Below are positions 43,138 through 52,074 of a DNA stretch of 64,000 bases, piece by piece; within the stretch, counting starts at the first letter, position 1; every line of letters starts with the position of its first letter. Origin of the DNA: Luteimonas rhizosphaericola (GTDB lineage Bacteria; Pseudomonadota; Gammaproteobacteria; Xanthomonadales; Xanthomonadaceae); assembly GCF_029888045.1 (NCBI RefSeq), contig NZ_JARXRN010000028.1, forward strand, positions 356,855 through 420,854. The letters run 5' to 3'. A program made the position numbers and the translations under genes. The notes below the pieces were generated by a model. That model did not search any database and had not been told where the DNA came from. It was given only the letters and a program-made list of their open reading frames with translations.

Positions 43138-43566
43138 ATGACCGATCGCAGCCGCCGAGACCTCCTCCTCGCCGCCACCGCCCTGGCCGTCAGCGCGACC
43201 GCCGCCGGCGCCCGTGCGGCTGCGCCCACGCCCGCCGGCAAGGCGGCGTACCCGCCGGTCGTGCACCACGTGTTCTTCTGGCTGAAGAATCCGGATTCGA
43301 AGGAGGACCTGGCCGCACTGCTCGCCGGACTGCGCACGCTGGCGGGCATCGACACCGTGCGCGGCATCCACATCGGCGTGCCGGCGGACACCGAGCAGCG
43401 CGGCGTCGTCGACGGCAGCTACAGCGCCTCGGAGCTCCTGTTCTTCGACGACGTGGCCGGGCAGGACGCGTACCAGGTGCATCCCATCCACAAGCAGTTC
43501 GTCGCCGACTGCGAGCACCTGTGGGAGCGGGTGGTGGTGTATGACGTCATGGCCGTCACGGGGTAA
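43138..43566 (+). CDS. Tat-exported Dabb (stress-responsive A/B barrel) protein
   Basis: A 142-residue protein with a twin-arginine-type signal ([24 protein letters not shown]) followed by a Dabb domain: [40 protein letters not shown] and [26 protein letters not shown] at 43095-43100 could be its own -10 box, just inside the 3' end of the upstream gene boundary. Dabb proteins form ferredoxin-like dimers; some are polyketide cyclases. Function here unknown. Confidence 0.87.
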   Translation: MTDRSRRDLLLAATALAVSATAAGARAAAPTPAGKAAYPPVVHHVFFWLKNPDSKEDLAALLAGLRTLAGIDTVRGIHIGVPADTEQRGVVDGSYSASELLFFDDVAGQDAYQVHPIHKQFVADCEHLWERVVVYDVMAVTG

Positions 43567-43639
43567 CTGGTCCACCTGACTCTCTTTTCAGATTGCACCT
43601 AACGGTGGTCGCGAGGGGGGGGCAGGCGTCATGCTGCCG

Positions 43640-44095
43640 CTAGGATTTCTCCACGAGTCCGGTCGCTGTGAGACCCGAATACAGAACCGAGAAAAGCTTT
43701 TCATCCGCGTCGCAGAATCCTAGCTCCCAACTGGCAGCTTCCAGCGGCGCGCCAGGAATGTCGACAGAGGAAAGTCGAAGTAGACCTCGAGGCCGATCGT
43801 CAGGTTCGAGCGTCTCCACTACCGCTCGCGCCTGGTCCAGCAGTGCGTCGTAGTTCGAAACGATGGTGGCGAGCGAGCGACGGTTGGCATCCGTCACGCC
43901 ATCAGGGCCAGCATCCACGAAGTACTCGACCTCGGTTCCCGTCGCCGGAAACACGGCAGCGCCTTCCCAATACTTTTCCATGTAGCACACCTTCCCGAAG
44001 TCCTGAACTTCGGACCTGAGTGGTGCTCCAAGGAGCTTCCTTATCCATGAAAACACGTGCCGCCCCCAAAATCTTCGCGAGCGCCGAAGCATCAT
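43640..44095 (-). CDS. Island hypothetical protein
   Basis: A 151-residue protein, possibly shorter (an in-frame ATG at residue 40, MEKYWEGAAVFPATG). Segments such as ANRRSLATIVSNYDALLDQA and ASWELGFCDADEKLFSVLYSGLTATGLVE resemble DUF2262/immunity-like proteins in general shape, but I cannot assign a family. The codon use is less GC-biased than the genes before 43.6 kb. It is 33 bp after a membrane-protein gene on the same strand. Confidence 0.6.
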   Translation of the reverse strand: MMLRRSRRFWGRHVFSWIRKLLGAPLRSEVQDFGKVCYMEKYWEGAAVFPATGTEVEYFVDAGPDGVTDANRRSLATIVSNYDALLDQARAVVETLEPDDRPRGLLRLSSVDIPGAPLEAASWELGFCDADEKLFSVLYSGLTATGLVEKS

Positions 44096-44128
44096 CAGAC
44101 AGAGATGATGCGAGTCTGGCCTCGTTCC

Positions 44129-44434
44129 CTATGGACGAAGCCAAAGTGCATGTGCGACCACCGATACCAGCAGCAATATTCCAAGAAGCTGTGTAGCGAC
44201 AAATGCGAAGACCGGACCCTTTGCCTTGTCTGAAAGCGCGCGACGCCTTCGAATAAGCCGAAGCGCCAACAGGTCTGATCCGATTGCAGACGCATCGGCG
44301 AGAAGGTCCCGCACAGAGTGGTCCCGCCTCAACTTTTCAAACATGTAAACCCGCACCCCAAAGGAAGCAATAATCAGGCCGACTGCAAGAAAAAGCAGCG
44401 GCGTTTCGAAGCCTTGCGTCTCAACGCCTCGCAT
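44129..44434 (-). CDS. Small two-helix membrane protein
   Basis: A 101-residue protein with two hydrophobic helices (LLFLAVGLIIASFGVRVYMF near residue 15 and AFVATQLLGILLLVSVVAHALWL at the end) joined by a basic loop (RRDHSVRDLLADASAIGSDLLALRLIRRRRALSDKAKG). No family recognised. Low-GC island gene, probably co-transcribed with the hypothetical gene that follows it. Confidence 0.6.
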   Translation of the reverse strand: MRGVETQGFETPLLFLAVGLIIASFGVRVYMFEKLRRDHSVRDLLADASAIGSDLLALRLIRRRRALSDKAKGPVFAFVATQLLGILLLVSVVAHALWLRP

Positions 44435-44490
44435 ACAGGGTGCCCCGCCTTGTCATTGATGACCGCCATGCTCGTCGGCACGGAGGGATA

Positions 44491-44549
44491 GGGTCAGGGT
44501 CGACTTTTGGCGCGGAGTTACGAAAGTCGACTCTGACCCCTGTTTCCCC
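44491..44549. repeat. Long hairpin repeat next to the RAYT remnant
   Basis: GGGTCAGGGTCGACTTT (44491-44507) and AAAGTCGACTCTGACCC (44523-44539) form a 17-bp stem with one mismatch around a 15-bp loop. The right arm continues CCTGTTTCCCC. The same arm with CTGTTTCTCC recurs at 47242, so these are copies of one repeat family. Confidence 0.85.
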
Positions 44550-44708
44550 GATGAATCCAGCCGCATCCGCGCCTACATGGCGCAGGAGCGGGCGTTGGGC
44601 GAGCCGCGCTTCCAGGCGATGGTCGAGAAGGCACTCAACCGCCGCGCAGCGGTGCGGCCGAGGGGAAGGCCGGCCCGGGCAAAAGAAGTGGAAGGGAGGA
44701 TGGGTTAA
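44550..44708 (+). pseudogene. C-terminal remnant of a REP-associated tyrosine transposase (RAYT)
   Basis: The frame 44550-44708 reads DESSRIRAYMAQERALGEPR then FQAMVEKALNRRAAVRPRGR and PARAK, ending TAA. This is the conserved tail of RAYT proteins, where a GEPRF/GDxRF motif and a final RGRP basic patch are typical. The HUH catalytic part is absent, and the hairpin repeat joins it directly on the left, so this is a decayed mobile element. Confidence 0.75.
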
Positions 44709-44741
44709 CTACCTCCGCCCCTATGTTTTCTCACCAAGGAG

Positions 44742-45479
44742 CTATCCACGAAACGCGGGCACATAGATGTATCCCTCATCCACACTTCCAAACACTTGGT
44801 CTCGCTGCCCAGCCTGGTAGAGCGCACCGATATACATGCAGATGATCGCATCCAACATATCCTCGTTTCGCTTGAGCTCGCGCCCGACCAAACGCTGGAT
44901 ATGATCGGGCTCGACCTGCCTTCTAACGTCATCGGGCACATGGAGAGGCAGCACGCTAGATGTCGCCAGGGAGCAGATAAGCCTGCCGAGTTCTATCTGT
45001 CCGACTCGCTTTTGGCCGACTGTCCCCTTCTTGTACGGCAGCCTCTCGCGCAATCCGAAGATCTCGATCAGCGCGGGATGCGGGTAGCACTCCAGCTGCC
45101 AACGCTGGCCCGTCGGGCCTAGGTGCCTGAATCCGAGTCGCTCGAGGTAGTTGGAGAGCATTACGCCGTCGGAGTTAGGGTATCTGGCCAAGCTTGACGC
45201 ATGGCATGAAGCCTTCCTGCCACCATAGGCACACCCGAGTTCTCGCTCGCAGGTGCGCATTCCGAACTCGTTTGAGATAACGAGCGGCGCGTCAATCGCC
45301 ACCCCGTGCAGGCTCGGAACACAGCTCAGGGCTTCAATGACCGCGCCGATGCCGTAGTGGCCTCCGGAGACCGAGTGGAGAATCACCGAGTTCCCTGCAA
45401 TCCGACCAATCGCAAGTGCCGTCGGGTTGCGCGTACCCAGCCATGCCAAGTCCACACCGGCAATTATTCGATCGCCCAT
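44742..45479 (-). CDS. DUF429 protein (predicted RNase H-fold nuclease)
   Basis: A 245-residue protein. DUF429 hallmarks: IIAGVDLAWLGTRNPTALA, the acid in GVAIDAPLVISNEFGMRTCERELG, YGGRKASCHASSLA, WQLECYPHPALIEIFGL and the C-terminal NEDMLDAIICMYIGALY. The spaced acidic residues (D in GVDLAW, D in AIDAPL, E in ECYPHP, D in EDMLDA) fit an RNase H-like metal site, so a nuclease role is plausible but unproved. Its start is 3 bp from the stop of the PD-(D/E)xK-like gene upstream. Confidence 0.88.
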   Translation of the reverse strand: MGDRIIAGVDLAWLGTRNPTALAIGRIAGNSVILHSVSGGHYGIGAVIEALSCVPSLHGVAIDAPLVISNEFGMRTCERELGCAYGGRKASCHASSLARYPNSDGVMLSNYLERLGFRHLGPTGQRWQLECYPHPALIEIFGLRERLPYKKGTVGQKRVGQIELGRLICSLATSSVLPLHVPDDVRRQVEPDHIQRLVGRELKRNEDMLDAIICMYIGALYQAGQRDQVFGSVDEGYIYVPAFRG

Positions 45480-45482
45480 CGT

Positions 45483-46202
45483 CTAAACTACTGACGCGAC
45501 TTGGCGGTCCGTCGCCGGCTCGCACGTGACCCAGCCAAGATACAGGGTTGGGCCCGTCGTGCGCGGAACCTTCGCTAGCTGTCCATCTGACACGGTCGCC
45601 CCTAAAGCCGCGCCGAAAGCGATGTAGTCCGTAAGCGATACAGGATCCGACCGGAACGACTGGACGATCATCACCGCGTGCGCGGCTCCGAAGCGTTCTG
45701 CCTCGATGAGCGCCGACGCAGTGCGATGGAAAAGCTGGTACCGAAGTGCGTGGTCGGGAGGATGCTGCGCACCGAGCACTTTGCACAGGTGCTGCAGACG
45801 CGCCAGCTTGCCGGGCGAGGCGTTTCGCAGCCAGTCCCACAGCGGATCCCCGAACGTTTCACCCGCCTTTCCTTCCACGGACATCGATACGTATCCGCCC
45901 GGCGTTTTCAGCAGTGCCCAGACGTCGTTTTGCGAGGCTTTGCCACGCCCTTCCAGCTTGACCTTATGCTCCGGTAGTACGATCAAGGCAGTCGCGCTTG
46001 CCAGCTGTTCCTGCGTATCGAGCAGCGCCACGATCGGCGCGGGTATGCCGCGCTCGGAGTGCCTGGCCGCCTCCCAAGACACCGCAGTCTCGAACGCCGA
46101 TGCGCCCCGTATCCAGTGCTTTTCCGGATCGGCCAGCAGTTGGCGCCAGACCGATGGGCCACAAGACGGAATGAGTATTCGTGTCACAGGTTTCTCCCCC
46201 AT
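45483..46202 (-). CDS. PD-(D/E)xK-like protein of DUF6946 type
   Basis: A 239-residue protein. WRQLLADPEKHWIRGASAFETAVSWEAA matches the opening of a little-studied family (I associate it with DUF6946; medium certainty). The segment IVALLDTQEQLAS...VSMSVEGKAGETFGDPLWDWL has the D...E-x-K spacing of a restriction-endonuclease-like core (VEGK). Overlapping no neighbour but only 3 bp from the DUF429 gene, so the two are one unit. Low-GC island gene. Confidence 0.7.
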   Translation of the reverse strand: MGEKPVTRILIPSCGPSVWRQLLADPEKHWIRGASAFETAVSWEAARHSERGIPAPIVALLDTQEQLASATALIVLPEHKVKLEGRGKASQNDVWALLKTPGGYVSMSVEGKAGETFGDPLWDWLRNASPGKLARLQHLCKVLGAQHPPDHALRYQLFHRTASALIEAERFGAAHAVMIVQSFRSDPVSLTDYIAFGAALGATVSDGQLAKVPRTTGPTLYLGWVTCEPATDRQVASVV

Positions 46203-46287
46203 GCAGACGTCTCGTTCTCGGACGGATCAGCGGGACCCAGGTCGGCGTCGATTGGCCCGCGACGCGAGGATTAATTCCCGCACCGGG

Positions 46288-47049
46288 CTACATGGCGCTT
46301 GGTGAATCGCGAGACGTTCGCGCGGAATCCGCGTCGAACGCGCTGGCAGCGATAGGCGTCTCGAGTCCGAAAGACATGTCAGATCGAGGTAGCTTGCCCC
46401 AGCTTTCCCACTCAACACCCTGATCTCGCATTAGGCGCGCCATCTGCTCACCAGCCCATGCCTCGATCTCATTCGAGTTCGCTGCCACAGAATGAGTCGC
46501 TGCAGTGGTCACCATAAGCGTATCTGCAAGCCATAGAAGTCTCCTACATTCGATGGCTGTGAATGCACCAGCTGGCGGGTCTGGAGCGTACCTTCTCGAT
46601 AGTTGCAACATTGAGGGATGAGCGAGGGCATGGAACGCACGAACATTGAGGGACTTCTGCTCGAAACCGATCCAGCCACATTTCGGAACCGCTTCCAGTT
46701 GCGATAGTAGGGAAGTGACGCTGGGCAGACCTACGCGCCCAGAAAACACTGAGGAAAGCTGGTCATCGCTAGCGCGGTAAAGAGCCCAAGCCGATATGCA
46801 AAGAGCTTCCAGGATTGGCCGTACCAGCACGGCTGCTGCCGAATCTCTTCCGGTGGCCACAAGCAACCCAACTGCGTTCTGCTGCTCGATCGCGAATGAG
46901 AGACAAGATCCTACAAGCGCTTGGCGAGCAGATGGTGGTGTTTGATGAGCACACAAGCGCAAGGCATCACCTGCCAAAGCAATAGTTGCGCTCGACCTAT
47001 CGACAAGGTCGCAGGGGCGCCCGCCAAGATCAAATTCCCAACGGACCAT
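46288..47049 (-). CDS. Island protein, DUF5677/DUF6988-like
   Basis: A 253-residue mostly helical soluble protein: FAIEQQNAVGLLVATGRDSAAAVLVRPILEALCISAWALYRASDDQ, then FHALAHPSMLQLSRRYAPDPP. Helical proteins with the pattern 'R.ilEa...a.wl..as' and a downstream HPS-type motif occur in the DUF5677/DUF6988 group, some of them near defence genes. The assignment is weak. It lies 85 bp upstream of the nuclease-like pair, same strand, and may head that operon. Confidence 0.6.
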   Translation of the reverse strand: MVRWEFDLGGRPCDLVDRSSATIALAGDALRLCAHQTPPSARQALVGSCLSFAIEQQNAVGLLVATGRDSAAAVLVRPILEALCISAWALYRASDDQLSSVFSGRVGLPSVTSLLSQLEAVPKCGWIGFEQKSLNVRAFHALAHPSMLQLSRRYAPDPPAGAFTAIECRRLLWLADTLMVTTAATHSVAANSNEIEAWAGEQMARLMRDQGVEWESWGKLPRSDMSFGLETPIAASAFDADSARTSRDSPSAM

Positions 47050-47163
47050 CGATCTCGGTTCTCACTCGGATAAAATGTACTTGATTGCATTGTTGCAAGA
47101 GCCGGTGCTCTTCAGGCGAATACATAGTGCACGGACGCAATTAAAGAGATTAATTCCCTCCGT

Positions 47164-47192
47164 CCCCTATGTTTCTGTCCCCTATGTTTCTC
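47164..47192. repeat. Tandem CCCCTATGTTTCT units
   Basis: CCCCTATGTTTCT occurs at 47164-47176 and again at 47179-47191, a 15-bp period. A related CCCCTATGTTTTCTC is at 44718-44732, right after the RAYT remnant. The units mark both ends of the DUF-gene block. Confidence 0.75.
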
Positions 47193-47229
47193 AAGCTTGA
47201 TGGAACGGACTGCGCACTAGCCCCTGTCG

Positions 47230-48189
47230 TCAGTCCGGAGAAAAGTCGACTCTGACCCCTGTTTCTCCTTTGCTTAGGCGCTGAGCTAGGGGGCCATAAG
47301 CATCGCCGCGTCTAACCGCGCCAATGGTGCTGCGAATCGTTAGCCTCGCCTCTTCCAGCGAGTGATCGAAGACCGCCGCGCGTAAGCCCGCAGCTCGAAT
47401 CATTTCTAGCAGGTCAGTAGCGTAAACGCGCTGCTCAGGAGTGTTCAGGTCTAGCAGATCCATGATCAATGGGCCGTCTAGCACTACTCTGAGCGGCGGG
47501 TCAGGCATCGCGGAGCTGGGAGGCGCAGCGAGGCCGGCGACCGCGTCAGCCATTAAGGCGCCTTGGGCGATTCTCGCTATCACAAGAAAAACTTCAGGCG
47601 CACGTTCCGCGCACGTGAGAACGAACTCGGAGACGAGATAATCAAGGGACTTGTCGTCTGGGAGATCCCGTGTCAGCGACCTCAACCCTAGCAGCCGGCG
47701 GAGGCGACCTTTTTTCTTGTCAGTGTCCTCATCTACAAAGATCGAGACAAATTCGGGGCGCGCCACTCGCTCCAGAAATGCATCGGCGAGTTGAGAGCTC
47801 TCTTGAATTTTTCCGATGCCGGCGAGCTTGGTGCCTGCCCATTCGGAGAATAGCTCCAAGACTTCGTCAATTTCCTCTTCGCCAACGATCTCGGGCGCCC
47901 ACTCAAACTGCGCCACGACATAGTCTCGTTCCGTTCGTCGAGCCGGACCGTCTGCAAGGAGGCCGATCTCCACAAGTCGGTCGGCGAGTGCGCTAGCCAC
48001 AAAAGAGGACATCTGAATGCCGTAAGTTTTTGAAAACTCCTCGGCAAACAGATCTGGACGGTAGTGCTCACCCTTCTTTTCAACCAGGAGGGGCGCGAAG
48101 ATCGGGCGAAGGCCGCGGATGGGGTCGCCTGACTTCTCGTACTCTTCCTGTACGAGCGCGAAAGCCGAAAGTGGATTCCCTTTAGCCAT
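47230..48189 (-). CDS. PIN-like-domain protein truncated by a repeat
   Basis: A 319-residue frame: an N-terminal helical region (NPLSAFALVQEEYEKSGDPIRGL), several helical segments, and a PIN-like start LRVVLDGPLIMDLLDLNTPEQRVYATDLLEMIRAAGLRAAVFDHSLEEA with the first Asp of the site. It stops soon after: the last dozen residues (GETGVRVDFSPD) are coded by the repeat at 47242-47267, so the rest of the PIN-like domain is missing. Probably a non-functional 5' part of a longer gene. Confidence 0.7.
   Translation of the reverse strand: MAKGNPLSAFALVQEEYEKSGDPIRGLRPIFAPLLVEKKGEHYRPDLFAEEFSKTYGIQMSSFVASALADRLVEIGLLADGPARRTERDYVVAQFEWAPEIVGEEEIDEVLELFSEWAGTKLAGIGKIQESSQLADAFLERVARPEFVSIFVDEDTDKKKGRLRRLLGLRSLTRDLPDDKSLDYLVSEFVLTCAERAPEVFLVIARIAQGALMADAVAGLAAPPSSAMPDPPLRVVLDGPLIMDLLDLNTPEQRVYATDLLEMIRAAGLRAAVFDHSLEEARLTIRSTIGAVRRGDAYGPLAQRLSKGETGVRVDFSPD
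47242..47267. repeat. Second copy of the GTCGACTCTGACCCC repeat
   Basis: AAAGTCGACTCTGACCCCTG, then TTTCTCC, is the same sequence as the right hairpin arm at 44523-44546. It truncates the PIN-like gene and marks the right edge of the block opposite the RAYT remnant. Confidence 0.85.
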
Positions 48190-48252
48190 CCCCGTCCCCC
48201 AAAGTTCGGATGTAGAAGTGGCTAGACCTACTCCGATGATCCTTGGACTACA

Positions 48253-49035
48253 TCACCCGCACTTGCTATACCCACAATTCAAACAGGTCGCACACCCATC
48301 CATCAGCACCAGCGCCTTCGTGCTGCACTTGTGGCACATGCTCGCGGACGGCGGGAAACTCGCGCCGTCGCCGGTGACTTCGATGTCGCCGACGGGCTCG
48401 GGGTAGCCGGGGTCTTCGGGGGTGGCGTCTACGTCAGAGTTTTTTTTTGACTGCTGTTCGTAGGCGCGGCGCTTCTCGGCGATCAATGCCTTCTGCGCGG
48501 GGCTCATCTGCGGGTCGTGCAGCATGCCGATCGACTTCAGGTGGTCTTCGACGATGCTGCCCAGTTCCGCCACCAGGCTGGGCATGTACATGCCGCCGGC
48601 CTTGAAGTAGCCGCCCTTGGGGTCGAACACGGCCTTCATCTCTTCCACCAGGAAGGTGACGTCGCCGCCCTTGCGGAACACGGCGCTCATGATGCGGGTG
48701 AGCGCGACGATCCACTGGAAATGCTCCATCGACTTGGAGTTGATGAAGATCTCGAACGGGCGGCGGTGCTCGTGCTCGTTGCCGGCGTTGAGCACGATGT
48801 CGTTGATGGTCACGTACATGGCGTGCTCCACCAGCGGCGACTTGATCTTGTAGGTGCTGCCGATCAGCACCTCGGGGCGCTCGATGCGCTCGTGCATCTG
48901 GATCACGTCGGCGGTCTTGGGCAGCTCGGCCTCCACCTGCTCGCGCGGCACGGAAGCGGCCTTGACGGCCTTCTCCTTGTCCTCGGAGGTGACGACGGCA
49001 TAACCCGTGATTTTCTTGTCGATCTTGACGGCCAT
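48253..49035 (-). CDS. nrdJb: Class II ribonucleotide reductase, NrdJb subunit
   Basis: A 260-residue protein corresponding to the C-terminal part of B12-dependent ribonucleotide reductase. It has the TSCPD-type domain ([54 protein letters not shown]) and ends in the Cys-rich motif MCHKC...[13 protein letters not shown], which relays electrons to the active site and/or binds zinc. In Pseudomonas the enzyme is likewise split into NrdJa and NrdJb. It reduces ribonucleotides together with NrdJa encoded upstream. Confidence 0.93.
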   Translation of the reverse strand: MAVKIDKKITGYAVVTSEDKEKAVKAASVPREQVEAELPKTADVIQMHERIERPEVLIGSTYKIKSPLVEHAMYVTINDIVLNAGNEHEHRRPFEIFINSKSMEHFQWIVALTRIMSAVFRKGGDVTFLVEEMKAVFDPKGGYFKAGGMYMPSLVAELGSIVEDHLKSIGMLHDPQMSPAQKALIAEKRRAYEQQSKKNSDVDATPEDPGYPEPVGDIEVTGDGASFPPSASMCHKCSTKALVLMDGCATCLNCGYSKCG

Positions 49036-49090
49036 TGCGTGATCCTGGTGCTGCGGGGGAACGGGGTGGGGTGGGGGCTTGCGGCCCCGG

Positions 49091-49121
49091 CCCCCCTCCC
49101 GCAGGCGCGGGAGAGGGGAGG
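49091..49121. repeat. Short inverted repeat of CCCTCTCCCGC type
   Basis: CCCCTCCCGC and GCGGGAGAGGGG flank an AGGC loop in the 95-bp gap between the histone-like gene and nrdJb. This hairpin family is widespread in Xanthomonadaceae intergenes and may act as a terminator or attenuator. Confidence 0.7.
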
Positions 49122-49130
49122 GGTCAAGGC

Positions 49131-49691
49131 TTACTTCTTCTTCGCCGCCTTTTTGGCGGTCGCCTTCTTTGCCGGCGCCTTCCTGGCTGCGGCCTTCTTC
49201 GCCGGAGCCTTCTTCGCCGCGGCCTTCTTGCTGGCCTGCTTCGTGGTCTTCTTTACCGCTGCCTTCCTGGTCGCCGCCTTCTTCGCGGGCGCCTTGCGGG
49301 CCGGGGCCTTCTTGGCGGTCGCCTTCTTCGCCGGCGCCTTCTTGGCTGCGGCCTTCTTGCCCGCCGCCTTCTTCGCCGGCGCCTTCTTGGCGGCCTTCTT
49401 CGCCGACGCCTTCTTCGCGGCCGGCTTGCCGCTCTTGGCCTTCAGGGCGGCCACTTCGCGCTTGCCGGCGGCGCTGGTGCTGGCCAGGGACTTCTTGGCC
49501 GCGGCCACGCGCTTGCTCACGGCCTTGCGGGCCTTGCTCGCCGTGGTGGCGGCCTTGGCGGCGGTCTGCTTCGCGGTGGCGGCGGCGGTGCTGGCCTTCT
49601 CCACCACGGTCTTGCCGATCTCCTTGGCCGTCTCGGCGACGGTTTCGGCGGCGTGGGTCAGGGTCTGTGCGACCCCGTTGCCGTTGCTCAT
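49131..49691 (-). CDS. Histone H1-like Lys/Ala-rich nucleoprotein
   Basis: A 186-residue protein. Residues 1-80 are an Ala/Thr/Lys-rich helical region ([24 protein letters not shown]). From about residue 85 it is a low-complexity tail of [19 protein letters not shown] repeats ending AKKAAKKK, like the C-terminal domain of histone H1 and the AlgP/Hc1-like bacterial proteins. It should bind DNA non-specifically. It is inserted between the two nrdJ subunit genes on the same strand. Confidence 0.9.
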   Translation of the reverse strand: MSNGNGVAQTLTHAAETVAETAKEIGKTVVEKASTAAATAKQTAAKAATTASKARKAVSKRVAAAKKSLASTSAAGKREVAALKAKSGKPAAKKASAKKAAKKAPAKKAAGKKAAAKKAPAKKATAKKAPARKAPAKKAATRKAAVKKTTKQASKKAAAKKAPAKKAAARKAPAKKATAKKAAKKK

Positions 49692-49820
49692 GGGTGTGTC
49701 CTCGTCAGTTTGCTTTTTTTCGGTGATCGGGGTACGGGCAAGGGCCCGTGGAGCGAAATATGTAGCGCGAAGCGCGCGCTACGCAAGCAATACCGCGAAG
49801 GGGGGAGGCCCCCACCCCGG

Positions 49821-49846
49821 CCCTCCACCCGCGACGCGGGGGAGGG
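49821..49846. repeat. Inverted repeat after nrdJa
   Basis: CCCTCCACCCGCG and CGCGGGGGAGGG pair with one bulge in the 232 bp between nrdJa and the histone-like gene, a second copy of the local hairpin type. Confidence 0.65.
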
Positions 49847-49923
49847 AGCACTGCAAGGGGTGTCGCGTGGGCGGTGGCGGGGCGGGCGTGCCTTCCGTGG
49901 GACCTGCCTGCCGTGGCCCGGTG

Positions 49924-52074
49924 TCAGAACTTTCCGTAGTAGCCCTCTTTGAGCGCATCGAACAGGTTGGCGGCGGTGTGGGTCTCGCCGTCGTACTCGA
50001 TCTGTTCGTTGCCCTTGACCTCGATGGTGCTGCCGTCGTCCAGCTCGAAGCGGTAGGTGGTGTTGGCCAGGTCCGTTTCCTTCACCAGCACGCCCTGGAA
50101 GGCGGCCGGGTTGAAGCGGAACGTGGTGCAGCCCTTCAGGCCCTGCTGGTAGGCGTAGCGGTAGATGTCCTTGAAGTCCTCGTAGGGGTAGTCGGTGGGG
50201 ACGTTCGCGGTCTTGGAGATGGACGAGTCCACCCACACCTGCGCGGCGGCCTGCACGTCGACGTGCTCCTTCGGGGTGATGTCGTCGGCGGAGATGAAGT
50301 AGTCCGGCAGCTGGGCGTCGGGGTCTTCCGCGAACGGCATCGCCTTCGGGTTCACCAGTTCGCGGTAGGCCAGCAGCTCGTAGCTCCACACGTCGACCTT
50401 TTCCTTGGACTTCTTGCCCTCGCGGATCACGTTGCGGCTGTAGTGGTGGGCGAAGCTGGGCTCGATGCCGTTGGAGGCGTTGTTGGCCAGGCTCAGCGAG
50501 ATGGTGCCGGTGGGCGCGATCGAGCTGTGGTGGGTGAAGCGCGCGCCGGTCTCGGCCAGCTGCTCCACCAGTTCGGGCGCCACTTCGGCGATCTTCTGCA
50601 TGTAGCGGCTGTAGCGCGCGTGCAGCACCTTGCCCTCGATCTTCTGGCCCACGCGCCAGCCGTCCTTCGCCATCTCCGGGCGCTTGCGCAGCATCGCGGC
50701 GGTGACCTCGAACTGCTCGTCCATGATCGGGGCCGGGCCCTTCTCCTGCGCCAGCGACAGGCCGGTTTCCCAGCCGGCCACCGCCATCTCGCGGGCGATG
50801 CGGCTGGTGAACTCGCAGCTGTCCTGGCCGCCGTACTTCATCTTCAGCATCGTCACCGTGCTGCCCAGGCCCAGGAAGCCCATGCCGTGGCGGCGCTTGC
50901 GCATGATCTCGTCCTGCTGCTGCTTGAGCGGCAGGCCGTTCACCTCGACCACGTTGTCGAGCATGCGGGTGAACACGCGCACCACTTCCTTGTATTCCTC
51001 CCAGTCGAAGCTCGCCTGGTCGGTGAAGGGGTCGCGGACGAACTTGGTCAGGTTCACCGAGCCCAGCAGGCAGGCGCCGTAGGGCGGCAGCGGCTGCTCG
51101 CCGCAGGGGTTGGTGGCGCGGATGGTCTCGCACCACCAGTTGTTGTTCATCTCGTTGACCTTGTCGATCAGGATGAACCCCGGCTCGGCGTAGTCGTACG
51201 TCGAGACCATGATCATGTCCCACAGGTGCCGGGCCTTGATGTGGCCGTAGACCTTGCAGGCCACCATGCCGTCGTCGCGGCTGATGTAGCCGTCGCTGTG
51301 CGGCCAGTCGCGCCAGGTGACGGTGGAGGCGTCGGTGAAGTCGATGTCGGACGCTTCCTTGTCGCTGATCGGGAACACCAGCGGCCAGTCGGCGTCGTGC
51401 TCCACCGCGTCCATGAAGCCGTCGGTGATCAGCAGCGAGAGGTTGAACTGGCGCAGGCGCCCGTCCTCGCGCTTGGCGCGGATGAAGTCGCGCACGTCGG
51501 GGTGGCTGACGTCGAAGGTGCCCATCTGCGCGCCGCGGCGGCCGCCGGCCGACGAGACGGTGAAGCACATCTTGTCGTAGATATCCATGAACGACATCGG
51601 GCCCGACGTGTACGCGCCGGCGCCGGCGACGAACGCGCCGCGCGGGCGCAGCGTCGAGAACTCGTAGCCGATGCCGCAGCCGGCCTTGAGCGTCAGGCCG
51701 GCCTCGTGGACCTTGTCCAGGATGCCGTCCATCGAATCGGTGATGGTGCCGCTGACGGTGCAGTTGATGGTGCTGGTGGCGGGCTTGTGCTCGAGCGCGC
51801 CGGCGTTGGACGTGATGCGGCCGGCGGGGATCGCCCCGCGGCGCAGCGCCCAGAGGAAGCGCTCGTTCCAGTACTTCTGCTTCTCCGGCGTGGTCTCGGC
51901 CTCCGCCAGCGCCCGGGCCACGCGCTGGTAGGTGCCGTCGATGTCGGCATCCACCGGCTCGCCGTGCTTGGTCTTGAGGCGGTACTTCTTGTCCCAGATG
52001 TCCTGCGAGGCGGGCTGCATCGGGATCTCCCGTTGGGCGGGCGTCTTCACTGCTTCCAGACGGACGGTGCTCAT
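49924..52074 (-). CDS. nrdJa: Class II (adenosylcobalamin-dependent) ribonucleotide reductase, NrdJa
   Basis: A 716-residue catalytic subunit starting [16 protein letters not shown] (GAGGAG upstream). Landmarks: [30 protein letters not shown] with the first redox Cys, [40 protein letters not shown], and [23 protein letters not shown] with NPCGE (catalytic Cys and Glu); then [27 protein letters not shown]. It makes deoxyribonucleotides using adenosylcobalamin, with or without oxygen. The C-terminal portion is encoded separately as NrdJb. A NrdR-box-like site lies upstream. Confidence 0.97.
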   Translation of the reverse strand: MSTVRLEAVKTPAQREIPMQPASQDIWDKKYRLKTKHGEPVDADIDGTYQRVARALAEAETTPEKQKYWNERFLWALRRGAIPAGRITSNAGALEHKPATSTINCTVSGTITDSMDGILDKVHEAGLTLKAGCGIGYEFSTLRPRGAFVAGAGAYTSGPMSFMDIYDKMCFTVSSAGGRRGAQMGTFDVSHPDVRDFIRAKREDGRLRQFNLSLLITDGFMDAVEHDADWPLVFPISDKEASDIDFTDASTVTWRDWPHSDGYISRDDGMVACKVYGHIKARHLWDMIMVSTYDYAEPGFILIDKVNEMNNNWWCETIRATNPCGEQPLPPYGACLLGSVNLTKFVRDPFTDQASFDWEEYKEVVRVFTRMLDNVVEVNGLPLKQQQDEIMRKRRHGMGFLGLGSTVTMLKMKYGGQDSCEFTSRIAREMAVAGWETGLSLAQEKGPAPIMDEQFEVTAAMLRKRPEMAKDGWRVGQKIEGKVLHARYSRYMQKIAEVAPELVEQLAETGARFTHHSSIAPTGTISLSLANNASNGIEPSFAHHYSRNVIREGKKSKEKVDVWSYELLAYRELVNPKAMPFAEDPDAQLPDYFISADDITPKEHVDVQAAAQVWVDSSISKTANVPTDYPYEDFKDIYRYAYQQGLKGCTTFRFNPAAFQGVLVKETDLANTTYRFELDDGSTIEVKGNEQIEYDGETHTAANLFDALKEGYYGKF

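Noticed and set aside
39594..43391. A 1265-codon minus-strand frame opposite the GGDEF-EAL gene
   Set aside because: Only its last 136 codons (the ACT-domain protein) are real; the rest is antisense shadow of a gene with intact GGDEF and EAL motifs.
49140..49440. Tandem-looking DNA repeats in the histone-like gene as a possible CRISPR or satellite
   Set aside because: The periodicity comes from [13 protein letters not shown] codons and is not of constant length; it is coding low complexity.
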